A stretch of DNA of 38,364 nt, taken from an uncultured Acidobacteriaceae bacterium (lineage in GTDB: Bacteria > Acidobacteriota > Terriglobia > Terriglobales > Acidobacteriaceae). Positions within the stretch are counted from its first letter, which is position 1. Each line of letters starts with the position of its first letter. Location of the stretch: contig CAIMKZ010000099.1 in NCBI GenBank assembly GCA_903842065.1, positions 1-38,364 of the forward strand, given 5' to 3'. A program made the translations under genes and the position numbers. Of this stretch, positions 1 through 8,571 are shown piece after piece. The notes under the pieces were generated by a model, which ran no database searches, had not been told where the DNA came from, and saw only the letters and a program-made list of their open reading frames with translations.

Positions 1-44
1 AATTCAGTGGCCTGAAGGTCCCTGCACCTCCGATTGGCTGGTTG

Positions 45-115
45 AGGGTCGATCTTTCCCAACCCTAGCCGCAAAAACAAGAGCGCGGCGAGGGTAGGGC
101 ACCCATTTTCGTGGC
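45..115 (+). repeat. Degenerate copy of dispersed palindromic repeat (copy A)
   Basis: This copy starts with the same lead-in (AGGGTCGATCTTTCCC) as the copy 91 bp downstream and ends with GGGCACCC, as the other family members do. The internal stem has diverged (CCCTAGCCGC facing GCGGCGAGGGTAGGG), so base pairing is imperfect. The family is defined by the cleaner copies near 12770, 19423, 20713 and 23166. No gene lies in the first 300 bases. Confidence 0.55.
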
Positions 116-135
116 GGGTTGGGAGTGGCGGGTTT

Positions 136-190
136 AGGGTCGATCTTTCCCCGGTCCCCAAGTGCGAGGGACCTGGGGCACCCAGATTTG
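136..190 (+). repeat. Dispersed palindromic repeat (copy B)
   Basis: The lead-in AGGGTCGATCTTTCC is followed by CCCCGGTCCC (149-158), a short loop, GGGACCTGGGG (168-178) and CACCC. The two arms pair apart from one bulged base. With copy A it forms a direct tandem pair with a 91-bp period. It has the same architecture as the repeat copies elsewhere in the window. Confidence 0.7.
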
Positions 191-242
191 TGGTGGGTAT
201 AGAGTGGCGGGATGAGAATCGTTCATTCTTGCGCGGAAAGTT

Positions 243-273
243 GAAGGCGGATTCCAGTGTGGAATCCGCCTTC
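243..273 (-). terminator. Hairpin terminator downstream of the acetate kinase gene
   Basis: Perfect 14-bp stem (243-256 with 260-273) and a 3-nt loop, about 30 bp past the kinase stop codon. On the minus strand the hairpin is followed by only a short T run (AACTTTCC), so intrinsic termination is plausible but the U-tract is weak. Confidence 0.7.
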
Positions 274-301
274 TGTATTGTGCGTGGTTTGAGGGGCGCC
301 C

Positions 302-1498
302 TTATTTGCTTAGCAGCCTTACTACATGATTGACGATGATTAGGTCTTCTGCTGGCGGGATGACGCGGACTGTTACGGGCGAGTCATCGGCGGAGATGGT
401 GGCTTCTCCGCGGACGTTGTTGCGTTTGGCGTCAACCTTGATGCCGAGGGCACCGAGGCCGGAGCAGATCTCGGCGCGGGCGTCGATGTCGTTCTCGCCG
501 ATGCCGCCGGTGAAGACCAGCATGTCGAGTCCGCCGAGTTCGGCGACGTAGCTGCCGATCCAGCGGGCGATGGTCCAGTTGAACTTGTCGACCGCGAGAC
601 GGGCTCCTGCGTTGCCGGCGTTGATGGCGGTGCGCAGGTCGCGCATGTCGTTTGACGTGCCGCTTACGCCGAGCAGGCCGGACTTCTTGCTGACGATGGT
701 TTCCAGGGCGTCGGCAGCATCGAGTGCGTTGGGCTTGGTCTCGGCGATCTTCTTGAGCATGAAGATGAGGATGCCGGGGTCGATGTCGCCGGTGCGGGTG
801 CCGCTGATGATGCCGCTCGAAGGCGTGAGGGCCATGGAGGTGTCGAGGCACTGTCCGTTGCGTATGGCGGAGATAGATGCGCCGTTGCCGAGGTGGGCGA
901 CGATGAGCTTCTCTGGCACGTTGGGCTCGAGCTGCATGATGATGGACTCGTAGGAGATGCCGTGATAGCCGTAGCGGCGCACTCCCATCGCGACCCACTC
1001 GTCGGGAATGGGCATACGCGAGGCGACTTCGGGAATAGTGCGGTGGAAGTAGGTGTCGAGCACGGCGAAGTTGGGGATGCCGGGGAAGAGCTTGAGGGCC
1101 TCGCGCATGATGTAGACGCCGATGGGCGTGTGCAGGGGGGCGAGGGCCTGGTAGCTCTCGATCTCGTCGATGAGGGCCGGGGTGATGAGCTGGTTTTCCT
1201 TGATGGTGGGTCCGCCGCAGACGGCGCGGTGGCCGATGGCGGCCGGTGCGGGCACGTCGCCGGAGTGCAACTCGTCGGCGATGAGCTTGAAGGCGACGGC
1301 GCGGCTGGGCAGGTCGCGGGTCTGATCGAGCTTCTTATTGCCGTCTGCATCCTTAATCCAGAACTTGCCGTTTTCGGTGCCGATGCCGTCGACCGCGCCT
1401 TCAAATAGCTTTTTCCGCGAGCCATTGGCTGCTTCATAGGCTGAGAATTTGATGGAAGAAGAACCGCTGTTGAGTACCAGAACTGGCAAAGATGACAT
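302..1498 (-). CDS. ackA: Acetate kinase family protein (acetate/propionate kinase)
   Basis: Cytoplasmic ATP:acyl-acid phosphotransferase of the ASKHA fold. It interconverts acetate (or a short-chain acid) and the acyl phosphate. The 398-aa product opens with the phosphate-binding NSGSSSIKFS motif. It keeps GHR (catalytic Arg), LAPLHTP, the LDTYFH aspartate, RRYGYHG, HLGNGASI, GTRTGDIDPG and the C-terminal PAEDL glutamate. Several positions depart from the usual acetate kinase consensus: VHGG is VCGG, FDTAFH is LDTYFH, FHGTSH is YHGISY, and TPLEGL is TPSSGII. Acid specificity is therefore uncertain. The ATG at 1498 is preferred because AAAGG lies 11 nt upstream; the TTG at 1528 would add ten residues but has no ribosome-binding site. 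No phosphotransacetylase gene is adjacent. The gene is monocistronic and divergent from the PcnB-like gene. Confidence 0.88.
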   Translation of the reverse strand: MSSLPVLVLNSGSSSIKFSAYEAANGSRKKLFEGAVDGIGTENGKFWIKDADGNKKLDQTRDLPSRAVAFKLIADELHSGDVPAPAAIGHRAVCGGPTIKENQLITPALIDEIESYQALAPLHTPIGVYIMREALKLFPGIPNFAVLDTYFHRTIPEVASRMPIPDEWVAMGVRRYGYHGISYESIIMQLEPNVPEKLIVAHLGNGASISAIRNGQCLDTSMALTPSSGIISGTRTGDIDPGILIFMLKKIAETKPNALDAADALETIVSKKSGLLGVSGTSNDMRDLRTAINAGNAGARLAVDKFNWTIARWIGSYVAELGGLDMLVFTGGIGENDIDARAEICSGLGALGIKVDAKRNNVRGEATISADDSPVTVRVIPPAEDLIIVNHVVRLLSK

Positions 1499-2083
1499 GG
1501 ATGAATGAGCCTTTCGTTTGTGAAGCAAGTTAACAGTAATTCGCTGATCCCCTCTCGCCGCCGGGTAACGCCACGGACCGCTCCGGCAGGGGACATCCTC
1601 TTCGAAGCACCGATCCGGCAGTCAAGAAGCGGACGTAAACCGGTAGCGTCCTCTCCCGATCTGGCTCGGACAAGGAAAATCCGGATCGAGGACGGCGCTT
1701 TGGACCTGGTCGAAGAGCTATTCACAGTGCGTTGAATAGGTTATCAGCCCGTTGGTAACCAGGCATGTGAATGGGATCACAAGGATAGCGGGTTGAAAAA
1801 GACTGATTAGCGGAGTATTTCCGAGGAGCCGGGGCTGTGGATTCGAGGGGTGTGTGGTCGAGCAGGACAGGCGCTTGAGTCACTTGCGGTGGCCGAGATG
1901 GACTAATTTCGTTTATCGCGGCTCCTTTTTGCTATATATACGTCCATATATAGATTACTGTATGTCTAGCCATCTTGATGGAAGTATGGTAATGTTCTGC
2001 TTTGTTGCCTGCAGCTCAGGTTCCTAAGGTTAACAACATCAGCTAGTTGGCTGGAATTCTGCGGAGTTTGGAACGATAAAAAG
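1499..2083. other. Divergent intergenic region with an AT-rich palindrome
   Basis: About 585 bp separate the two divergent genes. The only ORF in it (plus strand, 1505-1735, Arg/Ser-rich) has no recognisable features and is treated as non-coding. A perfect palindrome, CTATATAT (1932-1939) and ATATATAG (1946-1953) with a 6-nt spacer, sits about 130 bp before the downstream start. A smaller GGTTA/TAACC inverted pair is at 1739-1760. These could be regulator sites or part of a promoter. I cannot identify a confident -35/-10 pair. Confidence 0.35.
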
Positions 2084-4027
2084 ATGCCTGATTACGTCTA
2101 TCTTCTGGAAAACCGCCTGTCGGCGGATCAACGGAATGCGCTGAAGCATATCCGCGAGGCGGCTCGCGAGGCAGGGATGATCCTGTTCCTGACCGGAGAC
2201 GCTGTCCGTGACCTGACCAGCGGACATTCGGTCAGGGAACTTGAGGTTGCGGTTCATGGTAATGCGCATAAGCTGAAGAAACCATTGGAGAAGGCTGGAG
2301 CGAAAGTCTGGGGAGAAGGCCCGGATTTCCACAGCCTCTTTCTCTGCTTTCCGGGTACCGTACGCGCCGACATCATTAGTACCCATCGCCTGGAGTATCC
2401 CAAGCCGGGCAAAGCCGTTTATCACACGGCATCGATTCAGGAAGACCTGCGCCGCCGCGACTTTACTGTGAACGCGATGGCGATCTCACTGAACGAGGGG
2501 TCATTCGGGCTGCTGATGGATCCGCTCAACGGAGCGGCCGACATCGAGAGCCGTACCCTGCGCCTGGTATCGAATTATGGTTTTCTGGAAGACTCATCGC
2601 TATTAATTCGCGCTATCCGGTACAAGGCCCGTCTGAGCTGGGAGATGGATCCCCGGACTCATGCGCGGTATGAAAATGCCAAGGCCGAGGGGGTCATCGA
2701 TCACCTGTCGCAGACTGCGCGGAGCCGTGAGCTGGAGCAGATCGGCCACGAGGAGGAAGGGCTCAGGGTCCTGAAGGCGCTAGAGGACGAGGGCTGGATG
2801 AAGGTTCTCTTTCCGGCCTGGACGTCCGCCAAGGCGGACACAGCTAAACTTCAATCCTTACATGATCTTGCGGTTGATTTGCTCATGCAGGGAGTTCACT
2901 CCGACATGTCCGCCGCCCAGATGGAGCTGCTGACCTCAGGGCTCAGTTCAAAAGACGTCTCCTCGCTGAAGCGGTTGATGCTGCGGCCGGGTTTTGTGGA
3001 GGAGTGGAACAGCCTCGGCGACCTTGCTTCGGGCTTCCAGAAGGAGCTGCTGGCCAAGGCGAATGCCATTCCGTCGGCAGCCTATAAACTTTTCACGAGC
3101 TATGATCCGGAAGCTGTTCTCTGGCTTGGGTTTATCAGCAAAGCTGCCGCTGTGCAGGAACGCTATAACGACTTCCTGAAGGTGTGGCCGGAGGCGCGTC
3201 AGCGCATCCCTCATGCGCTTATGCAGGAGATGCGGATAACGCCGGAGCTGGCCAGCTACAACGAGATTGTCCACGCCGTTTTTCTTCAGTTGATCGACGG
3301 TAAGTTGAGTACTCCCGAGGAGATGCGGGCGTTTCTTGAACCACATTCTCCACCGGCTCCTCCGCCTCCGGTTACCATCAAGCGGGCGCGTGTGCGTCGC
3401 GAAGCCAAGCTCAAGGTACTGGAAGAGGAAGAAGAGTCCTCGGACGAAATGGCCGACGATGAGGATATGGACGACATCGGCGCCGACGACGAGGAAGTGG
3501 AGATTGAAATCGATCTTGGCGGAGACGATCTGGCGGGCGACGACCTCGATAGCGATGATGAGGCTGACGACGAATCAGAGGAAGTGGTTGCCGCGCCAAA
3601 ACAGACTCGGGGCAAGCCCGCTCCGAAGCCAGCCGCGCCTGCCGCCAAACCCGGCAAGCCTGCTGCCGCTCCGGCCAAGCCTCAGCCGCCAGTAAAGGCA
3701 GCAGTTGCCCCCGCACCGAAGCCCAAAGCAGCTGTAGCTCCCGCTGCCAAGCCCGTGAAGCCGACTCCCGCGCCTGTGGCAAAGAAGAGTCCGCCGCTGG
3801 CCAAGAGCGTGCCAGCCCCGAAGGCAAAGCCAGCGGTGAAGGCAAAGCCAGTAGTAAAGGCAAAGCCAGCTCCGGCTCCGAAGAAAGCAGCACCTGCCAA
3901 GGCGGCGAACACGGCAAAGCCGGTTGCGCACAAGAGTGCAAAACCGGCGGCAAAGCCTGCCCCGGCCAAGGGTAAGCCCTCAAAGCCGACAGCGAAGAAG
4001 CCCGCCAAGCCAACCAGGAAGCGCTAG
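2084..4027 (+). CDS. Poly(A) polymerase/tRNA nucleotidyltransferase-like protein with histone-H1-like tail
   Basis: Residues 1-300 match the class II nucleotidyltransferase family (PcnB/Cca). TGDAVRDL (37-44) stands where GGAVRDL is expected, D96 is in RADIIST, and EDLRRRDFTVNAMA (120-133) is the family's hallmark. FLEDSSLLIRAIRYKARLSW opens the RNA/ATP-binding helices. The catalytic Asp-x-Asp that normally lies nine residues after VRD is replaced by E52-L-E54, so activity is doubtful. Residues about 300-420 are helical. A very acidic stretch (about 440-500, Glu/Asp-rich) follows, then about 150 residues of Lys/Ala/Pro repeats ending in KPTRKR, like bacterial histone-H1-type tails. The tail probably binds nucleic acid; the acidic patch may counterbalance it. 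A weak GGAA sits 10 nt before the ATG. The gene stands alone, and its stop codon lies inside a strong hairpin. Confidence 0.8.
   Translation: MPDYVYLLENRLSADQRNALKHIREAAREAGMILFLTGDAVRDLTSGHSVRELEVAVHGNAHKLKKPLEKAGAKVWGEGPDFHSLFLCFPGTVRADIISTHRLEYPKPGKAVYHTASIQEDLRRRDFTVNAMAISLNEGSFGLLMDPLNGAADIESRTLRLVSNYGFLEDSSLLIRAIRYKARLSWEMDPRTHARYENAKAEGVIDHLSQTARSRELEQIGHEEEGLRVLKALEDEGWMKVLFPAWTSAKADTAKLQSLHDLAVDLLMQGVHSDMSAAQMELLTSGLSSKDVSSLKRLMLRPGFVEEWNSLGDLASGFQKELLAKANAIPSAAYKLFTSYDPEAVLWLGFISKAAAVQERYNDFLKVWPEARQRIPHALMQEMRITPELASYNEIVHAVFLQLIDGKLSTPEEMRAFLEPHSPPAPPPPVTIKRARVRREAKLKVLEEEEESSDEMADDEDMDDIGADDEEVEIEIDLGGDDLAGDDLDSDDEADDESEEVVAAPKQTRGKPAPKPAAPAAKPGKPAAAPAKPQPPVKAAVAPAPKPKAAVAPAAKPVKPTPAPVAKKSPPLAKSVPAPKAKPAVKAKPVVKAKPAPAPKKAAPAKAANTAKPVAHKSAKPAAKPAPAKGKPSKPTAKKPAKPTRKR
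3821..3869 (+). repeat. 18-bp tandem repeat encoding KAKPAVK-type units
   Basis: AAGGCAAAGCCAG recurs at 3821, 3839 and 3857, an exact 18-bp period. It encodes three in-frame KAKP(A/V)V units of the Lys/Ala/Pro tail. This suggests the tail grew by slippage or unequal recombination and may vary in length between strains. Confidence 0.8.
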
Positions 4028-4064
4028 GTTGTATCGCCATCCCTATATGGCGATACAACCTAGC
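4023..4064 (+). other. Perfect 18-bp hairpin overlapping the stop codon
   Basis: Bases 4023-4040 pair perfectly with 4047-4064 around a 6-nt loop (CCCTAT). The TAG stop at 4025-4027 lies in the left arm. No U-run follows on either strand, so this is not a canonical intrinsic terminator. It could protect the mRNA 3' end, act with a termination factor, or be a small palindromic element. Confidence 0.8.
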
Positions 4065-4071
4065 AGAATCC

Positions 4072-4105
4072 ATCCCTGTCCTCCGCCAAACCGGGGGACA
4101 GGGAT
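4072..4105 (+). other. Second strong hairpin in tandem with the first
   Basis: Bases 4072-4085 pair with 4092-4105 (14 bp including one G-U) around the loop CCAAAC, only 7 nt after the previous hairpin. The remaining stretch 4106-4446 shows no gene. It precedes the peptidase gene and presumably carries its promoter, which I could not pin down. Confidence 0.7.
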
Positions 4106-4446
4106 ATCAGCCACCAGGATTGCCGCGCGAGATCTGCGCCAAGGGCCGGGTCGGGGGTCAACATTCTGTTTTGTTCTCCGTCTAATGTGAATATCGCCGC
4201 CTACTACCAGCGGCGTGGAGGCGCCCTCAAAATCGCATGAGGCAGGTTCTCCTCGATGCCTCACCGTCGTTCGATCCGTTTGTAACGGGCGAAGCGAGGG
4301 GTGTGTTTCCTTAACACAAGCGACATGAAACGCCGATATAGCCAGAAGCCCTATCTGCCGGGCAGCTTCGATTGGAGTGAGTTATTCGATCAACGGCGAG
4401 GAATTGTGAGAGAGCCGGCAACTCGTTTGCTCCATGGGAGTTGCTA

Positions 4447-7400
4447 GTGAAGAAAGGTATGGAAAGGTTCATGCGGAAGTTTCGATTGCTCCCCCTCTGC
4501 GCCTTGGCGATTGCTTTTAGTGTGACGGCAGGCCTGGCCCAGTCTGCCACGTCCGCGGCCCGAATCGTCTCTGCCATCGATGAAAATCACCTCGTTACTC
4601 TGGCCGGCAGCGTGCACCCGAGCGCCAACGCCCGGAACGATCAGGGAGCGGTGAACTCGTCGCTTCCGATGCAGGGCCTGACCCTTGTTCTCAGCCGCAG
4701 CGCCGAGCGGCAGGCGGCCTTCGATGCATTTGTCGAGAGCCAGTACGACTCGAACTCTGCGAACTACCACCAGTGGCTCACGCCGACGCAGATCGGGGAG
4801 CGGTTCGGCCCGGCGGAGTCTGACATCGCGGCCATCGCGGGCTGGCTCATGCGCCAGGGATTCAAGGTCAGCCCCATTGCCCAGGACCGCATGGCGATCG
4901 ACTTCAGTGGCACGGCGGGACAGGTTCAAAGCGCCTTCCATACGCGGATTCACAACCTATCGGTCAGCGGGGAGTCGCACATCGGCAACATGGACAACCC
5001 GCAGATCCCCGCAGTGCTCGGCGACGTGATCGTCGGCGTGAAGGGCTTGCACAACTTCCTGCCTCATCCGTTGCACAAGACGGGCAGTCTGGTTCAGTTC
5101 AACAGTTCGAAGGGTGGCTGGGAGCGCCTTGCCAGTTCTCCCGCGGCTAGTCTGGCTGCCGGCGGGGCGCCTGTTTTGACGCCCGGACAGTCTGCCTCGC
5201 CCAGTTTGCTCAAGCCCCTGTTTACCTATACTCCGGACAGTTATGAGGTTGTTGAAGACGTTGCGCCCTACGACTTCGCGGCCATCTACAACGTGACTCC
5301 GCTATGGAACAAGAGCGTGACGGGCACCGGCCAGAGTGTAGCCATCCTCGGCACCAGCAACGTGAACCTTACCGACATCTCCACATTCAAAAGCGCTTTC
5401 GGCCTTCCGGCAGGGCTTACTCCCGTGTTCGCGCACGGCGGAGCCGATCCAGGCGTCTGCACCAGTTCGACCAACGCCTGCGGCATGGGCGACCTTGAAG
5501 AGAACACGCTAGACGTGGAGTGGTCCGGCGCGGTTGCTCCCGGTGCGCAGATTGTGGAAGTGACCACGGCCTACGACAGCCAGACCAGCCCGACCAACGA
5601 TCCGCTTTATCTGGACGCGCAGTACGTTATCAACAACGTCAACACGGTGGGCTCGCCGGTGTATCACACCTACATCATGAGCCTGAGCTACGGACTGTGC
5701 GAGCTGGGCATAGGCACGGCTGGAAACGTGGCCTACCGGAACCTCTGGCAGACGGCTGCTGCCGCGGGCATTTCGGTTTTTGTGGCTACAGGCGACTCCG
5801 GCTCGCCGGCCTGCGATCAGGGCATGGACTCGAATGGACTGCCCTATTCGGCCCAGTACGGCCTGACGGTGAACGGCCTTGCCTCCACACCGTTCAATAC
5901 CGCGGTAGGCGGCACCGACTTCAGCTGGTGCAATCCGTCGTATTCGGCCGCAGGCGCTTTCCAGGGATGCAAATCCTCAAATGCCGCTGCGTATTGGAAC
6001 ACCAGCAACACAAGCGGCACGCAGGCGACCGCCAAAGGCTACGTGCCCGAGGCTCCGTGGAACGACTCGTGCATGAACCCGGTCTGGTCGAATTACGTTG
6101 CCAGCCTGGCTCCGCTGTTTGGCTATGGAGCCCCGGCCAACCCCGAGGCGTCCTGCAACCTTGTCTACAACTACTGGGCCGCGATGAATAACGCGAATGT
6201 CAGTGCCGGAGGCGGGCAGTTCGTTATTGCTCCTCTGGTTGACTCTGCGGGCGCGGGCGGCGGCGCCAGCAACTGCGTTGTGAACGACAATACAAACTCC
6301 AGCAGCTGCGCTTCGTCCATTACTTCGACGGGTGCAAGCTACGGCAATCTATTGCTGTCCAACGATGGCTGGCCCAAGCCCAGCTGGCAGGCTGGAGTGA
6401 CAGGCATTCCCGCTGACAGTGTGCGCGATATTCCCGACGTGAGCTTCTTTGCCGGCGACGGCTCGCTCAACAGCGCTACTTTGGTTTGCATCGCTGTCGT
6501 AGGTGCAACCTGCACAACGGGCAACATAGCCAACACGGCCATCGAGATCGGCGGCACATCGGTGGCTACGCCGCAGATGGCGGGCGTGATGGCGCTGATC
6601 AACCAGAACGCTGGCGGTCCGCAGGGCAACCCCAACGCTGCGCTTTACAAGCTGGCGGGCAAGCAGACCTACGCGAGCTGCTCGGCCGAGAGCGGGAGCG
6701 CTTCGAGCAGCTGCTACTTTAACGACATCGACCAGGGCAGCATCTCCATGCCCTGCAACTACAACGCTCAGGCGCGCGAGGGCGGAGTTTATTACAGCAG
6801 CAGCGCCGGCGCATGGGTCTCCAGCACGAAGTACACCGGCCTTGCTTCGCCAAACTGCGCGATTGTGAACACGGGCGACGTGGTCGGTGAGCTGGTCAGC
6901 TCCGGCACTACGCTGGGCTACGCCGGCGTGACGGGTTACGACCTTGCCAGCGGCCTTGGATCGCTGAACGTGGCCAATGTTGTCAACGCGGCAAACACCT
7001 GGACTGTGGTGGGAAGCGCTTCCTCAACGGTCAGCGTTACACCGGCCTCGGGCAGCATCTATCCCGACCAGGCGCTGAACGTTAGGGTTGCGGTTGCTGG
7101 AGCAAGCGGAACGCCGACTGGAACGGTGACGCTCTCCGGTGGGGGCTACACATCGAGCGCGCAGACACTAGCGAGCGGGAGTACCACATTCGCTATTCCT
7201 GCCAATAGCCTGAGCGGAGCAACCAATCCCTTCACCGCCACACTGGCCGCTGCTTACAGCGGCGACGTCACCTACGCGCAGAGCGCAGGCTCGGGAAGCG
7301 TAACCGTTTCCAAGCGCACGCCAACTTCGGTGAGTGTGACTCCGGCGTCGAGCAGCTTCAATTCGAACACCGCACCAGGTGTAACAGTGACCGTGGCCGG

Positions 7401-8481
7401 GGCAGGGCAGACACCGACAGGTACGATAACCCTGACTGCCACCGGGTATAGCGCGAGCGCCACGCTCAGCAGCGGCGTGGCGAGCTTCACCATCCCCGTG
7501 AATACCTTTACCTGCCCGGGCGGCAACCATAGCACCTGCGGCGTTACGCTTGCGGCTGCTTACAACGGCGATAACGTATATGTCTCCGCTGCCAACTCGG
7601 CTTCGGTGAATGTAACCTACATCCAGGTAGTTGCACCGACTCTGACGGTGACTCCGGCCTCCGGCACCAGCTACACCGGCAAGACCCTGGCGGTGACGGT
7701 GAGCGTAACCGGCGCCAACGGCAACGGCACAGGCAATGTGACGGTCTCCTCCGGCAGCAGCTACACGTCTTCGGCGACGGCGCTCTCAGCAGGCAGCGCA
7801 ACCATCACGATTCCGGCCAACACGCTGGCGGCAGGGAGTGACACGATCACCGGCAACTACGTGGGCGACTCGAACTACACCTCGGGCAGCAACACGACTT
7901 CCGTGACCGTTACGCAATCGATCTACGCGCTGTCGGCCACTACGCCTGCGGCGATCAGCCGCGGGACGTCCACTTCTTCGACGATCAGTGCAACATCCTC
8001 AAGCAGCTACTACACCGGCACGGTGACGGCGAGCAGTTGTACGCTCACCACCGCACCTTCCGGCGCGGTCTATACGCCCACATGCAGCGCGTCTGGAACG
8101 ATTACCTATACGCAGGGAAGTGCTTCGGGTTCGATCACGGCCGGTGTTGCTACGACTGCTGCTTCGGCAGAGCTTGTCTATCCAAAACTGGGTAACGGCA
8201 AGGGCTGGCTTGGCGCGGGAAGCAGCGTGGTTCTGGCGCTGCTCGTGTTCTTCGGAGTTCCGGCACGCCGGCGCGGCTGGCGGGCGATGCTCGGCGCAGT
8301 TGTGCTACTTGTAGCAGTGGCGGGAATGAGCGCCTGCGGCAGCGGTGGCAGCACGGGTTCCAGCGGAAGCACGAGCGTCTCCGGCACAACTTCGGGCAAC
8401 TACACATTCACCGTTACATCGACGGGATCGCCCTCGGTGTCGCCGGTCGTTACCACTACGTTTACGGTTGCGGTGAATTAG
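4447..8481 (+). CDS. Secreted S53 (kumamolisin/sedolisin) serine-carboxyl peptidase with Ig-like repeats
   Basis: Acid-active exported endopeptidase precursor of 1344 residues. Numbers here are from the GTG start. A signal peptide (KKGMERFMRKFR, hydrophobic core, cleavage near GLA-QS) leads into a pro-kumamolisin activation domain (about 45-205). The S53 domain (about 270-850) shows the Glu/Asp pair E352 and D356, the oxyanion Asp in ATGDSGS (D450), the nucleophile in GGTSVATP (S705), and a Ca-site GYDLASGLG (D832). Three tandem Big_3-type Ig repeats (about 860-1160, each with VTPAS, PTGTVTL and Y.GD..Y) follow. Next come a Ser/Thr-rich segment, a hydrophobic helix plus ARRRGWR, a second hydrophobic helix ending in a lipobox-like SACGSGG, and a short beta-rich tail. 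Start choice: GGGAG lies 6 nt before the GTG at 4447; ATGs at 4459 and 4471 have poorer spacing. It probably degrades extracellular protein. Confidence 0.92.
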   Translation: MKKGMERFMRKFRLLPLCALAIAFSVTAGLAQSATSAARIVSAIDENHLVTLAGSVHPSANARNDQGAVNSSLPMQGLTLVLSRSAERQAAFDAFVESQYDSNSANYHQWLTPTQIGERFGPAESDIAAIAGWLMRQGFKVSPIAQDRMAIDFSGTAGQVQSAFHTRIHNLSVSGESHIGNMDNPQIPAVLGDVIVGVKGLHNFLPHPLHKTGSLVQFNSSKGGWERLASSPAASLAAGGAPVLTPGQSASPSLLKPLFTYTPDSYEVVEDVAPYDFAAIYNVTPLWNKSVTGTGQSVAILGTSNVNLTDISTFKSAFGLPAGLTPVFAHGGADPGVCTSSTNACGMGDLEENTLDVEWSGAVAPGAQIVEVTTAYDSQTSPTNDPLYLDAQYVINNVNTVGSPVYHTYIMSLSYGLCELGIGTAGNVAYRNLWQTAAAAGISVFVATGDSGSPACDQGMDSNGLPYSAQYGLTVNGLASTPFNTAVGGTDFSWCNPSYSAAGAFQGCKSSNAAAYWNTSNTSGTQATAKGYVPEAPWNDSCMNPVWSNYVASLAPLFGYGAPANPEASCNLVYNYWAAMNNANVSAGGGQFVIAPLVDSAGAGGGASNCVVNDNTNSSSCASSITSTGASYGNLLLSNDGWPKPSWQAGVTGIPADSVRDIPDVSFFAGDGSLNSATLVCIAVVGATCTTGNIANTAIEIGGTSVATPQMAGVMALINQNAGGPQGNPNAALYKLAGKQTYASCSAESGSASSSCYFNDIDQGSISMPCNYNAQAREGGVYYSSSAGAWVSSTKYTGLASPNCAIVNTGDVVGELVSSGTTLGYAGVTGYDLASGLGSLNVANVVNAANTWTVVGSASSTVSVTPASGSIYPDQALNVRVAVAGASGTPTGTVTLSGGGYTSSAQTLASGSTTFAIPANSLSGATNPFTATLAAAYSGDVTYAQSAGSGSVTVSKRTPTSVSVTPASSSFNSNTAPGVTVTVAGAGQTPTGTITLTATGYSASATLSSGVASFTIPVNTFTCPGGNHSTCGVTLAAAYNGDNVYVSAANSASVNVTYIQVVAPTLTVTPASGTSYTGKTLAVTVSVTGANGNGTGNVTVSSGSSYTSSATALSAGSATITIPANTLAAGSDTITGNYVGDSNYTSGSNTTSVTVTQSIYALSATTPAAISRGTSTSSTISATSSSSYYTGTVTASSCTLTTAPSGAVYTPTCSASGTITYTQGSASGSITAGVATTAASAELVYPKLGNGKGWLGAGSSVVLALLVFFGVPARRRGWRAMLGAVVLLVAVAGMSACGSGGSTGSSGSTSVSGTTSGNYTFTVTSTGSPSVSPVVTTTFTVAVN

Positions 8482-8510
8482 AAGCGTAATCCATTGGGCA
8501 CAATAGCCGT

Positions 8511-8544
8511 GCGCTCTCTGTTGAAGAGAGCGCCCGCTGCTTTT
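8511..8544 (+). terminator. Hairpin terminator after the S53 peptidase
   Basis: Perfect 9-bp stem GCGCTCTCT/AGAGAGCGC (8511-8519 with 8525-8533), loop GTTGA, followed by CCGCTGCTTTT. It lies 30 bp after the stop codon and between convergent genes. The U-run begins 7 nt past the stem, which is slightly far. Confidence 0.65.
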
Positions 8545-8571
8545 CGAGCACATGAAATCAGCAACCGGAGC

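Noticed and set aside
1505..1735. 76-codon plus-strand frame between the divergent genes
   Set aside because: It overlaps the kinase start, has no ribosome-binding site, no hydrophobic or conserved pattern, and Arg/Ser-rich composition.
3821..3869. Possible CRISPR-like array
   Set aside because: The 18-bp units are contiguous without spacers and encode an in-frame protein repeat.
3411..4073. Several long minus-strand frames opposite the Lys/Ala/Pro tail
   Set aside because: They are produced by the low-complexity codons of the tail; the plus strand has the recognisable domain and ribosome-binding context.
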